From a candidate division NC10 bacterium CSP1-5 (GTDB lineage: Bacteria; Methylomirabilota; Methylomirabilia; Methylomirabilales; CSP1-5): a stretch of 64,000 nucleotides of DNA. The first letter of the stretch is position 1, and every line of letters begins with the position of its first letter. A program made the position numbers and the translations under genes. Below the pieces are notes generated by a model. It was not told where the DNA came from and ran no database searches. It was given only the letters and a program-made list of their open reading frames with translations. The stretch lies in NCBI GenBank assembly GCA_001443495.1, contig LDXR01000008.1, positions 58,987-122,986 on the forward strand, in the 5' to 3' direction. Shown here piece after piece: positions 40,810-49,732 of the stretch.

Positions 40810-43467
40810 TTATTTCTCTCCTACCTCCACGAGCCGGACTTTTTCCTTCAGGGCTGCGTGCGCCGCTGCCAGCTTGGCCACCGGGACTCGGTACGGAGAG
40901 CAACTCACGTAATCCAGGCCCATACGGTGGCAGAATGCGACCGACTGCGGGTCGCCACCGTGCTCGCCACAGATGCCGATCTCCAGGGTCTTCCGGGCGG
41001 TGCGCCCCTTCTTGACCGCAATAGCCATCAGCTGCCCGACCCCTCGCTCATCGATGCTGATAAAGGGATCGTCCCTCAGCACACCTTCCTCGACATACTG
41101 TGGGAGGAACTTCCCTGCGTCGTCCCGAGAAAAGCTAAAGGTGGTCTGTGTCAGGTCATTGGTCCCGAAGGAGAAAAAGTCGGCCTCGGCGGCGATCTCG
41201 TCCGCGACCAGGCAGGCCCGAGGGGTTTCGATCATTGTCCCGACCTTGAACGCGACCTTGACGCCCAGTTCTCGCATGACCTGGGCAGCCACACGGTCGA
41301 TAATGGCCCGCTGGTGGCGGAATTCTTCTACGGTAGTCACTAACGGAACCATCACCTCGGGGTACACCTTTTTCTTTTCTCGGACCATCTGGCAGGCCGC
41401 CTCGAAGATGGCCCGGGCTTGCATCTCCGTGATTTCGGGATAGGTAATGGCGAGCCGGCAGCCCCGGTGGCCAAGCATCGGATTGGACTCCTGAAGCAGT
41501 TCCACCTTGCGCACGAGGCGCTCCACGGGAATGCCCATGTCCGCGGCCAGTACCTGCAGTTCCTGCGACGTCTTGGGTAGGAATTCATGCAGCGGCGGAT
41601 CAAAGAGGCGGATGATGACCGGCAACCCCTTCATCTTCTCAAAGATCGCCTTAAAGTCGGTGCGCTGCATTGGGAGCAGCTTGGCGAGGGCTTGCCGCCG
41701 ACCCGCTGTGTCTTCGGCCACGATCATCTCCCGCATGGCGATGATGCGGTCGTCCTCGAAAAACATGTGCTCGGTCCGGCACAACCCGATCCCCTCGGCC
41801 CCGAAATCCATGCTGGCGGCGGCGTCGGTGGGGGTGTCGGCATTGGTCCGGACCCCGATGTCTTGGAAGGCGTCAGCCCACTTGACCAGAACGACAAAGT
41901 CGCCCGACAGCTCGGGCTGGACCAGCGGCAATTTGCCTAGCATCACATCGCCGGTCGTGCCGTCGATGGTGATCCAATCCGCTTCTTTGACCTTCCGCCC
42001 CTTCACCGTGAAGCTCTTGTTGGCCTCGGAGATGTTGATTTCGCCGCAGCCTGCTACGCAGGGCTTCCCCATGCCGCGCGCCACCACCGCGGCATGCGAG
42101 GTCATCCCCCCTCTGGCCGTCAAGATCCCCTGAGCGGCATGCATCCCGCCGACGTCCTCGGCAGACGTCTCGGCCCGAACCAGAATCACCTTTTCACCTC
42201 GCGCGGCCCAGGCTTCCGCTTCCTCCGCCGTGAAGACCACTCTTCCTACGGCTGCTCCCGGAGAGGCGGGAAGCCCGCGGGCCACTCGCTCGACCTTGGC
42301 CTTGGCGTCGAGCATCGGATGGAGGAGAATCTCCACCTGATGGGGATCCACGCGGAGGACCGCCATTTTTTTGTCGATGAGGCCCTCGTGCTGCATGTCC
42401 ACGGCGATCTTGACCGCAGCCGTCGGTGTCCGTTTTCCCGTTCGGGTCTGCAGGAGATACAGTTTCCCCTCCTGGATGGTGAACTCGATATCCTGCATGT
42501 CCCGGTAGTGCTTCTCTAGGCGCCGGCAGATACCGGAAAAATCGCGATACGCCTTCGGGGCGATGTGTGCGAGGGTCTCAATGGGCTGCGGGGTCCGGAT
42601 CCCGGCGACCACGTCCTCTCCTTGGGCGTTCATCAGGAACTCTCCATAGAGGCGCTTCTGTCCCGTGCTCGGATCCCGGGTAAATGCGACCCCGGTCCCG
42701 GAGCGTTCCCCCATATTGCCAAAGACCATGGCCTGCACGTTGACCGCCGTTCCCCAGGTATGGGGCAGGCGGTGGATCTCCCGATACTTGATGGCCCGCG
42801 GGTTATTCCACGACCCGAAGACGGCCCCCACGGCCATCTGGAGCTGCTGCCGAGGATCCTGGGGAAACTCCCGCCCGATACGCTCCCGGACCAGGCTCTT
42901 GTAGCGTCGCACGATTTCTTGGAGATCGGGCGCCGCGAGATCGGTATCTAACTCGACCCTCACCTCCCGCTTCCGGTGCTCCAAAATCTCTTCGAAATTC
43001 TTGGTGGAGATTCCGAGCACCACGTTGCTGAACATCTGGATGAAGCGGCGATAACTGTCATAGGCGAAGCGGGGATTCCCGGAGAGGTCCGCGAGCCCCT
43101 CTGCGGCGTCGTCATTCAGGCCCAAGTTGAGTACTGTATCCATCATTCCGGGCATGGAGACCCTCGCCCCGGACCGCACCGAAACCAGGAGGGGAGCATT
43201 CCGATCGCCAAAGGTGAGGTCCATGGCCTTTTCCAGATTGCGCAGGCTCTTCTCCACCTGTTTCCACATGCCTGGCGGGAACTTTCCAGCGCGCTTCATC
43301 GACTCGACACAGGCCTCCGTCGTGATGGTAAAGCCCGGAGGGACTGGGATCTTCAGATTGGTCATCTCGGCCAGGTTCGATCCCTTCCCTCCCAAGAGAT
43401 CCTTCATCTTGGCCGACCCTTCGGCTCGGCCCCCACCGAAGAAGTACACGAATTTCTTCGTCGGCAT
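40810..43467 (-). CDS. ppdK: Pyruvate, phosphate dikinase
   Basis: PpdK interconverts pyruvate, ATP and phosphate with phosphoenolpyruvate, AMP and pyrophosphate. The 885-residue protein has the N-terminal ATP-binding domain (GGKGSNLAEMTNLKIPVPPGF at the start), the central swivel domain with the catalytic histidine in GGMTSHAAVVARGMGKPCVAG (about 455), and the C-terminal PEP/pyruvate barrel with GIGLCRTEHMF and SFGTNDLTQTTF. Lengths are normal. A clear GGGGAGGAATT ribosome site precedes the ATG. Supports gluconeogenesis or glycolysis with pyrophosphate. Next gene is ppsR. Confidence 0.95.
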   Translation of the reverse strand: MPTKKFVYFFGGGRAEGSAKMKDLLGGKGSNLAEMTNLKIPVPPGFTITTEACVESMKRAGKFPPGMWKQVEKSLRNLEKAMDLTFGDRNAPLLVSVRSGARVSMPGMMDTVLNLGLNDDAAEGLADLSGNPRFAYDSYRRFIQMFSNVVLGISTKNFEEILEHRKREVRVELDTDLAAPDLQEIVRRYKSLVRERIGREFPQDPRQQLQMAVGAVFGSWNNPRAIKYREIHRLPHTWGTAVNVQAMVFGNMGERSGTGVAFTRDPSTGQKRLYGEFLMNAQGEDVVAGIRTPQPIETLAHIAPKAYRDFSGICRRLEKHYRDMQDIEFTIQEGKLYLLQTRTGKRTPTAAVKIAVDMQHEGLIDKKMAVLRVDPHQVEILLHPMLDAKAKVERVARGLPASPGAAVGRVVFTAEEAEAWAARGEKVILVRAETSAEDVGGMHAAQGILTARGGMTSHAAVVARGMGKPCVAGCGEINISEANKSFTVKGRKVKEADWITIDGTTGDVMLGKLPLVQPELSGDFVVLVKWADAFQDIGVRTNADTPTDAAASMDFGAEGIGLCRTEHMFFEDDRIIAMREMIVAEDTAGRRQALAKLLPMQRTDFKAIFEKMKGLPVIIRLFDPPLHEFLPKTSQELQVLAADMGIPVERLVRKVELLQESNPMLGHRGCRLAITYPEITEMQARAIFEAACQMVREKKKVYPEVMVPLVTTVEEFRHQRAIIDRVAAQVMRELGVKVAFKVGTMIETPRACLVADEIAAEADFFSFGTNDLTQTTFSFSRDDAGKFLPQYVEEGVLRDDPFISIDERGVGQLMAIAVKKGRTARKTLEIGICGEHGGDPQSVAFCHRMGLDYVSCSPYRVPVAKLAAAHAALKEKVRLVEVGEK

Positions 43468-43849
43468 AATTCCTCCCCTTCAATGCCTCCTGCTGGGACC
43501 TGAGATCCTCTCCCCAGATCAGATTTGGTTCCTCGGAACAGCCGGGAGCCTCCCTCACACCGATCGGTTAGAAGCGTGACCGCCCAAGCGGCGACGGAGG
43601 CTAGTATGTAATATCGAGAAGAACTGATGAAGACGTCAAGAGCCCTCTTACGTCACATTCAAGTCTCCAGAGAGACTTTATTAAACATCACCATTATTGA
43701 ACATGATCATTATCATGGGCGAAGTCCCCGACATCAGGGCAGCGGGGTGTGTGGTCGATTCTTCCTGGCCTGGAAGGAAACCGTCGGCCCGAGTATGGCG
43801 AGTCTCGCGAGGGGGAGAAGGATAGACGGCGAAAAGGCTTGACGAGAAG
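43468..43849. other. Gap of about 380 bases upstream of ppdK
   Basis: Lies between ppdK (minus) and tRNA-Lys (minus). It contains the AT-rich stretch TTATTAAACATCACC and a small hairpin (AAGTCTC CAGA GAGACTT, 43661-43678). Reading toward ppdK, TTGACG (43639-43634) with a poor -10 may be its promoter. No gene is seen. Confidence 0.35.
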
Positions 43850-43925
43850 TGGTGACCCGTGCGGGATTCGAACCCGCGGCCCCCTGCTTAAAAGGCAGGT
43901 GCTCTGCCAGCTGAGCTAACGGGTC
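43850..43925 (-). tRNA. tRNA-Lys (anticodon TTT)
   Basis: On the minus strand GACCCGT pairs with ACGGGTC. Anticodon loop CTTTTAA gives TTT. CCA is encoded (43850-43852). The D-arm GCTCAGCTGGCAGAGC and T-arm CGGGTTCGAATCCCG are regular. Its 3' half also appears as a fragment at 39874-39910. Confidence 0.95.
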
Positions 43926-43933
43926 ATGCCCTG

Positions 43934-43962
43934 ATTCTGCACCTTTATCCGACCACAGTCAA
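43934..43962 (-). promoter_or_regulatory. Candidate promoter of tRNA-Lys
   Basis: On the minus strand TTGACT (43962-43957), 17 bases, then CAGAAT (43939-43934); transcription would start just before the tRNA. Confidence 0.55.
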
Positions 43963-44031
43963 TCCCCACCCGACCCGAAACGCCCGAAACCGCGCCCAGT
44001 AGATTCCCGAAACTCCCGTGCCGGGCTTCAA

Positions 44032-44095
44032 TGCAGGGATCGTGAACACGGAGGGACCCACGCCGTAAGCCGCCGCATAGGGTCGCCACAGGAGG
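44032..44095 (-). repeat. 64-bp dispersed repeat, copy B
   Basis: The inverse of copy A at 38483-38546, 58 of 64 positions alike. It sits directly downstream of the purA stop codon. Confidence 0.75.
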
Positions 44096-45400
44096 CTAGA
44101 CTAGTCCCCATTGTTTCAGGGTGGGGGTGGGCAGGAGGATGGTTTGGTCCCGCTCAGGGCCTGTCGAGATGATCGAGATGTCGATCCCGAGGATGGTCTC
44201 GAGGCGATCCAGGAAGGCGTGGCATTTTTTGGGCAATTCCGCGACGGACGTGGCCCCGACCGTGTGCTCCTGCCAGCCCTCGATCTCTTCGTAAACCGGT
44301 TGGCATTCCTTGAGGATGTCGACCTCGTTGGGGAATTCCTCGAGAATCTGACCCCGGTAGCGGTAGGCCTGGCATATCTTCAATACGGGGAAAGTGTCGA
44401 GGACATCCAGCTTTGTCAGGGCCAAGCTGCTGAGGCCGTTCACCCGGATCGCATATCGGAGGGAGACCGCGTCGAGCCACCCGCACCGCCTGGGCCGCCC
44501 TGTCGTGGCCCCGTACTCTCGGCCGCGATTGCGCAGTTCCTCACCGGTACTGTCCTTGAGCTCCGTGGGGAAGGGACCTTCGCCCACCCTGGTGGTGTAG
44601 GCCTTCATAACGCCCAAGACGCCGTCGATCCGGGTCGGTCCAACCCCGGTTCCGATGCAGGCGCCTCCGGCGGTCGCGCTGCTCGAGGTGACATACGGGT
44701 ACGTCCCCAGGTCCACATCCAGCAGGGTCCCCTGCGCCCCCTCAAACAAGATCTTCCTGCCCTCGTCGATCATCCTGTTAAGCGTCGCCGAGGCATCGAC
44801 CAGGAAACCCTGGACCTCACGGAAATGGGCCATCTGTTCATCAAAGATGCGCTCGGCGTCGAGAGAGTGCAGCGCGCTTGTCGCCGGAGCATGAATCTGC
44901 TTCTCGGCGAGGTTGATGCGCAATCGCTCGTGGAAGAGGGCCGGATCGAAAAGGTCCCCGATCCGAATCCCCACTCTGGCCGCCTTATCGGCGTACGCCG
45001 GACCGATTCCACGCCCGGTGGTGCCGAGGGGACGGGCGGCGTGTTTCTCCCGCTCTTGATCGAGGATCTTGTGATAGGGAAGGACCAGGTGCGCGTTCTT
45101 CCCGATGTGCAGGTGTCCCTCCGCTTTCACGGCCAGGCGGCCAAGCTGGTGGAGCTCGTGAGTGAGGCCGGGAAGATCGACCACCACCCCGTTGCCGAGG
45201 ATGCAGATCTTCCCTTTCCGAAGGATGCCCGAGGGGACGAGATGCAGAACGACCTTCTCGGTGCCCACCACCACCGTGTGCCCCGCGTTGTTCCCTCCCT
45301 GGTACCGGGCCACGGCGTCGAATGACTCGCTGATGGTGTCAACGATCTTCCCCTTGCCCTCGTCGCCCCACTGGGTCCCGACCACGATCACGTTGGCCAT
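44096..45400 (-). CDS. purA: Adenylosuccinate synthetase
   Basis: PurA makes adenylosuccinate from IMP, aspartate and GTP, the first committed step to AMP. The 434-residue protein has the GTP-binding GTQWGDEGKGKIVD motif near the N terminus, GNNAGHTVV, the signature GTTGRGIGPAYADK (about 125-138) and ATTGRPRRCGWLD near residue 300, with the end YLTKLDVL-like SLALTKLDVLD. The start overlaps hisZ by 13 bases. All motifs are intact. Confidence 0.96.
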   Translation of the reverse strand: MANVIVVGTQWGDEGKGKIVDTISESFDAVARYQGGNNAGHTVVVGTEKVVLHLVPSGILRKGKICILGNGVVVDLPGLTHELHQLGRLAVKAEGHLHIGKNAHLVLPYHKILDQEREKHAARPLGTTGRGIGPAYADKAARVGIRIGDLFDPALFHERLRINLAEKQIHAPATSALHSLDAERIFDEQMAHFREVQGFLVDASATLNRMIDEGRKILFEGAQGTLLDVDLGTYPYVTSSSATAGGACIGTGVGPTRIDGVLGVMKAYTTRVGEGPFPTELKDSTGEELRNRGREYGATTGRPRRCGWLDAVSLRYAIRVNGLSSLALTKLDVLDTFPVLKICQAYRYRGQILEEFPNEVDILKECQPVYEEIEGWQEHTVGATSVAELPKKCHAFLDRLETILGIDISIISTGPERDQTILLPTPTLKQWGLV

Positions 45401-46683
45401 TGCACCGTCCCATCCGTGACCTGCTGGCAGAACTCGGCGACGGAGAAGGTCGTTGCCGTCCCGGTAGTGAGATCTCGCAACGTCAGTCGGTCTCCGGACA
45501 TTCCCTCGATCCCCAAGACAATCACGCGGGGGATGGCGCTTACCCGGGCATAGTCGAGTGACCCCTCGAGATCACGCCGGATGATGTCCCTGGCGACGGC
45601 GTAGCCCTTGCTCCTGAGCGTCTGGGCGATGTGCAGAGCCTGACGCTTGTCCGGATTGAAATCCATGATGAGGAAGTCCGGCCCCTGATCGCGTGGGAGA
45701 ATGCCCTCCGCCTCTAAGGCGGCCAGGACCTTCTCCAGCTCGAAGGCGAAGCCGGTCGCGGGACACGGATAGCCAAACTGGCCGATCAGGTTGTCGTAGC
45801 GGCCGCCGCTTCCGATGGGATAGCCCAGCGACTCGGTGAAAACCTGAAAGACCACACCCGTATGATAGTCAAAGGCGTACGTCTCTCCGAGGTCGATGAT
45901 GATGTGGTCGGCCAGGCCGTAGGTCTTGAGGACGGTGTAGACCTGCGTCAGATTTTCGAGGGCGAATCGCGATTGCTCTGTGACCGCCCATGCCTTTGCC
46001 CTTTCAAGGATCGCCTCCCCACCGTACAGCGTGGTCAAGTGCTGAATCCCCTCTTTCAGTCGGGCCTCGGCTGGCAGGGGCTTCAGCGTCAGCTCAAGCT
46101 CCACGGCGTCCTTCCGCCTCAGCGCCGACAGGATCCTGCGGCGAAGTTCGGGGGCCGGGTTCAGCGCGCTCAGCAGGCCTCGGAGATATTCCACCTGCCC
46201 GACGTCGATCTGGAAGTGTCGAAGGCCCGCCTCCTGACATCCCTCGACCGCCATGGCGATCATCTCGGCGTCCGCCTCGGGCCGATCCGAACCGATGAGT
46301 TCCACGCCGGCCTGGAAGAACTCCCGCTGCCGTCCTGCCTGGGGCTCCTCGTGCCGGAAGACCGAGGCGGAGTAAGCGAGGCGTAGGGGCAGGGGATGAT
46401 CCCGCATGGTGGAGGCCACCATGCGCGCGACCTGGGGGGTGAGGTCGGACCGCAGCGCCAGGAGAAGCCCGGTCTGTCGATCGACGAACTTAAAGGTCGT
46501 CCCGTAGACTCCGTCTCCCGCTTCGTGGGCGAAGACCTCCAAATATTCAAAGGTCGGGGTTAGCACTTCCCGAAAGCCCCAACGCTGGAAGACCGTGAGG
46601 AGTTTCTTCTGGATCCAACGGAGGCGGGCCGCCTCGGGCGGGGGGAGGACCCGGACCCCTTTGGGAATGGCCGTCGGGATCAC
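45388..46683 (-). CDS. hisZ: ATP phosphoribosyltransferase regulatory subunit HisZ
   Basis: HisZ is a histidyl-tRNA-synthetase-like protein that activates the short form of HisG. The 431-residue sequence has a class II synthetase core: VFQRWGFREVLTPTFEYLE (motif 1), LRLAYSASVFRHEEPQAGRQREFFQAG (motif 2) and GSGGRYDNLIGQFG (motif 3). The histidine-specific loops are missing, which separates it from HisS. It overlaps purA by 13 bases; purA-hisZ neighbours occur in other bacteria. The last 90 residues resemble the anticodon-binding domain, often absent in HisZ. Confidence 0.85.
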   Translation of the reverse strand: MIPTAIPKGVRVLPPPEAARLRWIQKKLLTVFQRWGFREVLTPTFEYLEVFAHEAGDGVYGTTFKFVDRQTGLLLALRSDLTPQVARMVASTMRDHPLPLRLAYSASVFRHEEPQAGRQREFFQAGVELIGSDRPEADAEMIAMAVEGCQEAGLRHFQIDVGQVEYLRGLLSALNPAPELRRRILSALRRKDAVELELTLKPLPAEARLKEGIQHLTTLYGGEAILERAKAWAVTEQSRFALENLTQVYTVLKTYGLADHIIIDLGETYAFDYHTGVVFQVFTESLGYPIGSGGRYDNLIGQFGYPCPATGFAFELEKVLAALEAEGILPRDQGPDFLIMDFNPDKRQALHIAQTLRSKGYAVARDIIRRDLEGSLDYARVSAIPRVIVLGIEGMSGDRLTLRDLTTGTATTFSVAEFCQQVTDGTVQWPT

Positions 46684-46684
46684 G

Positions 46685-48265
46685 TCAGACCTTCACCACC
46701 TTGGCATAGACGATGTTGGGCATTCGCCGGATCTGGTCGAGGACCGGCGTGGGGATCGCGCTATCGACGTTCACGACCGAAACCGCCTGACCGCCCGGCT
46801 TCTCTCGGCCGAGCACCATGCCGGCGATGTTGACCTGACTCTGTCCGAGGAGCGTACCGATCTTGCCGATCACCCCCGGGACATCCAGGTTGGAGAAGAT
46901 GAGGAGATACCCTTCCGGCACGGCCTCGAGGGAGAATTCATCGATCCTCACCACCCGAGGCTCTCGTCGGCTGAAAAGGGTCCCGGCCACGAGGTGCTGC
47001 CCTCGGTCGGTCTGGATGATGACAGAGATGAGGCTCGCGTAGTCTTCTTCCTCGGTGCTCTTCGACTCCACCACGCGGATTCCCCGCTGTCGGGCGAAGG
47101 GCAGCGCATTGACGATGTTGATGGTGCTTGAAATGATCGGATCGAGCACCCCCTTCACCACCGTCGCCGTGAGGGGCGAGGTGTCGAAGGTCGCGACCTC
47201 TCCGGTGTACTCGATGCGTATCTCCCGGAACCGCCCCTCGGCCAGCTGCGAGTTGAGCCGTCCGAGCTTTTCCGCGAGGGTGAGATAGGGCCTGATCTTG
47301 GCCAAGATCTCCGGCTCGATGGACGGCGTGTTCACCGAGTTCCGGATCACCCCCGTGGTCAAGAAATCCGCCACCTGCTGAGAGATAGCGACGGCCACGT
47401 TGTCCTGGGCCTCGGCGGTGGCGGCTCCGAGATGCGGGGTGCCGATGAAGCTCTCCAGGGAAAAGAGAGGGCTGGCGGTCGCCGGTTCCTTTTCGAAGAC
47501 GTCACACGCGGCACCGGCCACGTGTCCGCTCACCAACGCCTCGTAGAGGGCCTCCTCGTCCACCACGCCCCCCCGGGCGCAGTTGATGATCCGCACCCCC
47601 TGCTTCATCAGGCCGATGGTCTCGCGGCTGATCATGTGGTGCGTATCGGGGCCAAGCGGGACGTGAATGGTAATGAAGTCTGCCTGGCGGTAGACTTCCT
47701 CGAGATCAACGAGTTCGACGCCGAGCCGGCTCGCCACCTCGGCCGAGATGAAGGGATCGTAGGCGATGACGCGCATGGCAAAGCCCTTCGCCCGCTTCGC
47801 GACCTCCGAGCCGATCCGCCCCAGTCCGATGATCCCCAGCGTCTTGTTATACAGCTCCACGTTCAGGAACTTCCCTTTTTCCCACCGCCTCGCCTGGAGT
47901 GAGGCCGCCGCCTGGGGCACATGCTTTGCGAGGGCCAAGAGGAGCGAGATCGTGTGCTCGGCGGTCGTGATGGTGTTCCCCGTCGGAGTGTTCATGACCA
48001 CCACGCCCTGGGCGGTGGCCGCCTCCACATCGACGTTATCCACCCCCACGCCGGCGCGACCGATTACCTTGAGCCGCTTCCCGGCCTGGATCACATCGGC
48101 GGTCACCTTCGTGCCGCTGCGAACGATCAGGGCGTCGTACTGATCGATCACCGTGACCAGCTCTTCGGGCGAGATCCGTGGTTGGAGCGTGATGTGGATG
48201 TTGGGATTCTGGCGAAGGACCTCCAGACCTCTGGGGGAAAGGTCATCGGTGATCAGGACCTGCAT
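46685..48265 (-). CDS. serA: D-3-phosphoglycerate dehydrogenase
   Basis: SerA oxidises 3-phosphoglycerate, starting serine synthesis. The 526-residue protein has the NAD-binding LGIIGLGRIGSEVAKRAKGF (about 140-160), the catalytic Arg and Glu, and the His in GTPHLGAATAEA (about 275). After an intervening substrate-binding domain, the C-terminal ACT domain (LLIFSNLDVPGVIGKIGTLL) may sense serine. ATG at 48265 is preferred: GGAGAG lies just before it. It follows the aminotransferase gene by 31 bases, giving a serine-forming pair. Confidence 0.94.
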   Translation of the reverse strand: MQVLITDDLSPRGLEVLRQNPNIHITLQPRISPEELVTVIDQYDALIVRSGTKVTADVIQAGKRLKVIGRAGVGVDNVDVEAATAQGVVVMNTPTGNTITTAEHTISLLLALAKHVPQAAASLQARRWEKGKFLNVELYNKTLGIIGLGRIGSEVAKRAKGFAMRVIAYDPFISAEVASRLGVELVDLEEVYRQADFITIHVPLGPDTHHMISRETIGLMKQGVRIINCARGGVVDEEALYEALVSGHVAGAACDVFEKEPATASPLFSLESFIGTPHLGAATAEAQDNVAVAISQQVADFLTTGVIRNSVNTPSIEPEILAKIRPYLTLAEKLGRLNSQLAEGRFREIRIEYTGEVATFDTSPLTATVVKGVLDPIISSTINIVNALPFARQRGIRVVESKSTEEEDYASLISVIIQTDRGQHLVAGTLFSRREPRVVRIDEFSLEAVPEGYLLIFSNLDVPGVIGKIGTLLGQSQVNIAGMVLGREKPGGQAVSVVNVDSAIPTPVLDQIRRMPNIVYAKVVKV

Positions 48266-48296
48266 CGGTCTCTCCATCCTTGAGCCCCCTGGTCTC

Positions 48297-49433
48297 CTAC
48301 GGTCTTTGGAGGACTTCCTGGGCAGCCCGGATGCCGTCACCGAGTTTTACCGGGTACCCCACCTCCGAGAGCGTCAGTTCCAGCGCCGAGAGTGCAACGA
48401 CCACATCCGTCGAGTCCGCGTACCCCATGGTGGCCAGGCGAAAGATCTTCCCCTTCATTGATCCCTGACCACCCGCGATGATCACCCCGTGCCTTGTCCG
48501 GAGCGTGTTGAGGATTGCACCACCATCGATCCCTTTCGGGACAAGCACGGCGGTCACCGCGGGGCTCGGTCGCTCGGCAAAGAGCTCCAAGCCGAGGGCA
48601 GTGATCCCCGCCCGCATGGCGGCCGCGAGTCTCTCGTGGCGGCGGAAGATATTGGGGAGCCCCTCACTCCGGATCATCCTGAGGGTCTCCCGCAGTCCGA
48701 CGACCAGCGAGATGGCCGGGGTGAAGCGAGACTGGTTCTTGAGCAGATGTTTCTGTTCCGCCGCGAAGTCAAAGTAATACTTCGGCAGGCGAGATCGCTC
48801 TACCGCCGCCCACGCCTTCCGGCTGACCCCGACCATGGCCAGGCCAGGCGGCAGCATGAGGGCCTTCTGCGAGCCGGCCACCACCACATCCAACCCCCAA
48901 TCATCCATGGGAACGTCCACCACCCCCAGGCTGGTGATCGCATCCACCACCAAGAGGGTGGGGGTCTTTCGGACGACCCCGGCGATGGCCTTGATATCGT
49001 GGAGAACCCCCGTCGAGGTCTCGCTGTGGGTGCTGAGGACGACGGCGATTCGGGGATCCTTCTCCAGGGCGGCGGCCACGAGCCCGGGATCCACCGCCTT
49101 CCCGTAGGGGACGTCGATCGGCGTGAAGTTCACGCCGTAGGCCTGACAGATCTCTCCCCATCGCTCTCCAAACTTTCCGCCTCGGATCACCAGCGCCTTC
49201 TCGCCCGGCGAAAGGGTGTTGACCACCGCCGCTTCCATGCCTCCGGTCCCCGAGGCGGCGAAGAGGAAGACCTCTTCGGTCGTCTGGAACAGCACTTTGA
49301 GGCCCTCCCGCACCTCGGCGATGAGCGCCTCATACTCCGGGGTGCGGTGGTGGAGGATGGGATGGGCCATGGTCAGCAGGGCCTCGGGAGGGATGGGGGT
49401 CGGCCCTGGGGCAAAAAGGTGCGTCTTTTTCAT
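48297..49433 (-). CDS. Class V aminotransferase, serine-pyruvate/alanine-glyoxylate type
   Basis: A 378-residue PLP enzyme of the AGXT family. GPTPIPPEALLTMAHPILHHR is the start. SGTGGMEAAVVN binds the phosphate and GSQKALMLPPG (about residue 192) has the lysine that binds PLP. The adjacent gene is serA, so together they may run serine metabolism, with this enzyme as phosphoserine-type or serine-glyoxylate aminotransferase. True substrate unresolved. Confidence 0.85.
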   Translation of the reverse strand: MKKTHLFAPGPTPIPPEALLTMAHPILHHRTPEYEALIAEVREGLKVLFQTTEEVFLFAASGTGGMEAAVVNTLSPGEKALVIRGGKFGERWGEICQAYGVNFTPIDVPYGKAVDPGLVAAALEKDPRIAVVLSTHSETSTGVLHDIKAIAGVVRKTPTLLVVDAITSLGVVDVPMDDWGLDVVVAGSQKALMLPPGLAMVGVSRKAWAAVERSRLPKYYFDFAAEQKHLLKNQSRFTPAISLVVGLRETLRMIRSEGLPNIFRRHERLAAAMRAGITALGLELFAERPSPAVTAVLVPKGIDGGAILNTLRTRHGVIIAGGQGSMKGKIFRLATMGYADSTDVVVALSALELTLSEVGYPVKLGDGIRAAQEVLQRP

Positions 49434-49732
49434 TCAGCTCCTCTCCTGTAAAGGGGTCGAACCGGAGGGCAGGAACCTTGAACAAACCCGCAGGAGGGGT
49501 GCCTCACCCCGATGCCCGGGAATGAGGATATTGTCTGCTCGTAGGCTTCTTGGGCATGGCGACCACGTGCGGGAGCCCCCAAGCTCCCTGGGGGCCTTCC
49601 CCGACGGCGTTTCACTATAGCGGGAAGGGACGGGTGTGTCAAGACGAAACCCGTGGCCCATTTCTATTGTAGAGTCCAGCATTCTGTGGTAGTTTCCCAC
49701 ACCTGGAATCCTACTTGCAAGCGGAGGAGCCT

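Noticed and set aside
43661-43678. Hairpin AAGTCTC-CAGA-GAGACTT as a terminator
   Set aside because: The stem is AT-poor at seven pairs but only a broken T run follows, and no gene ends there on that strand.
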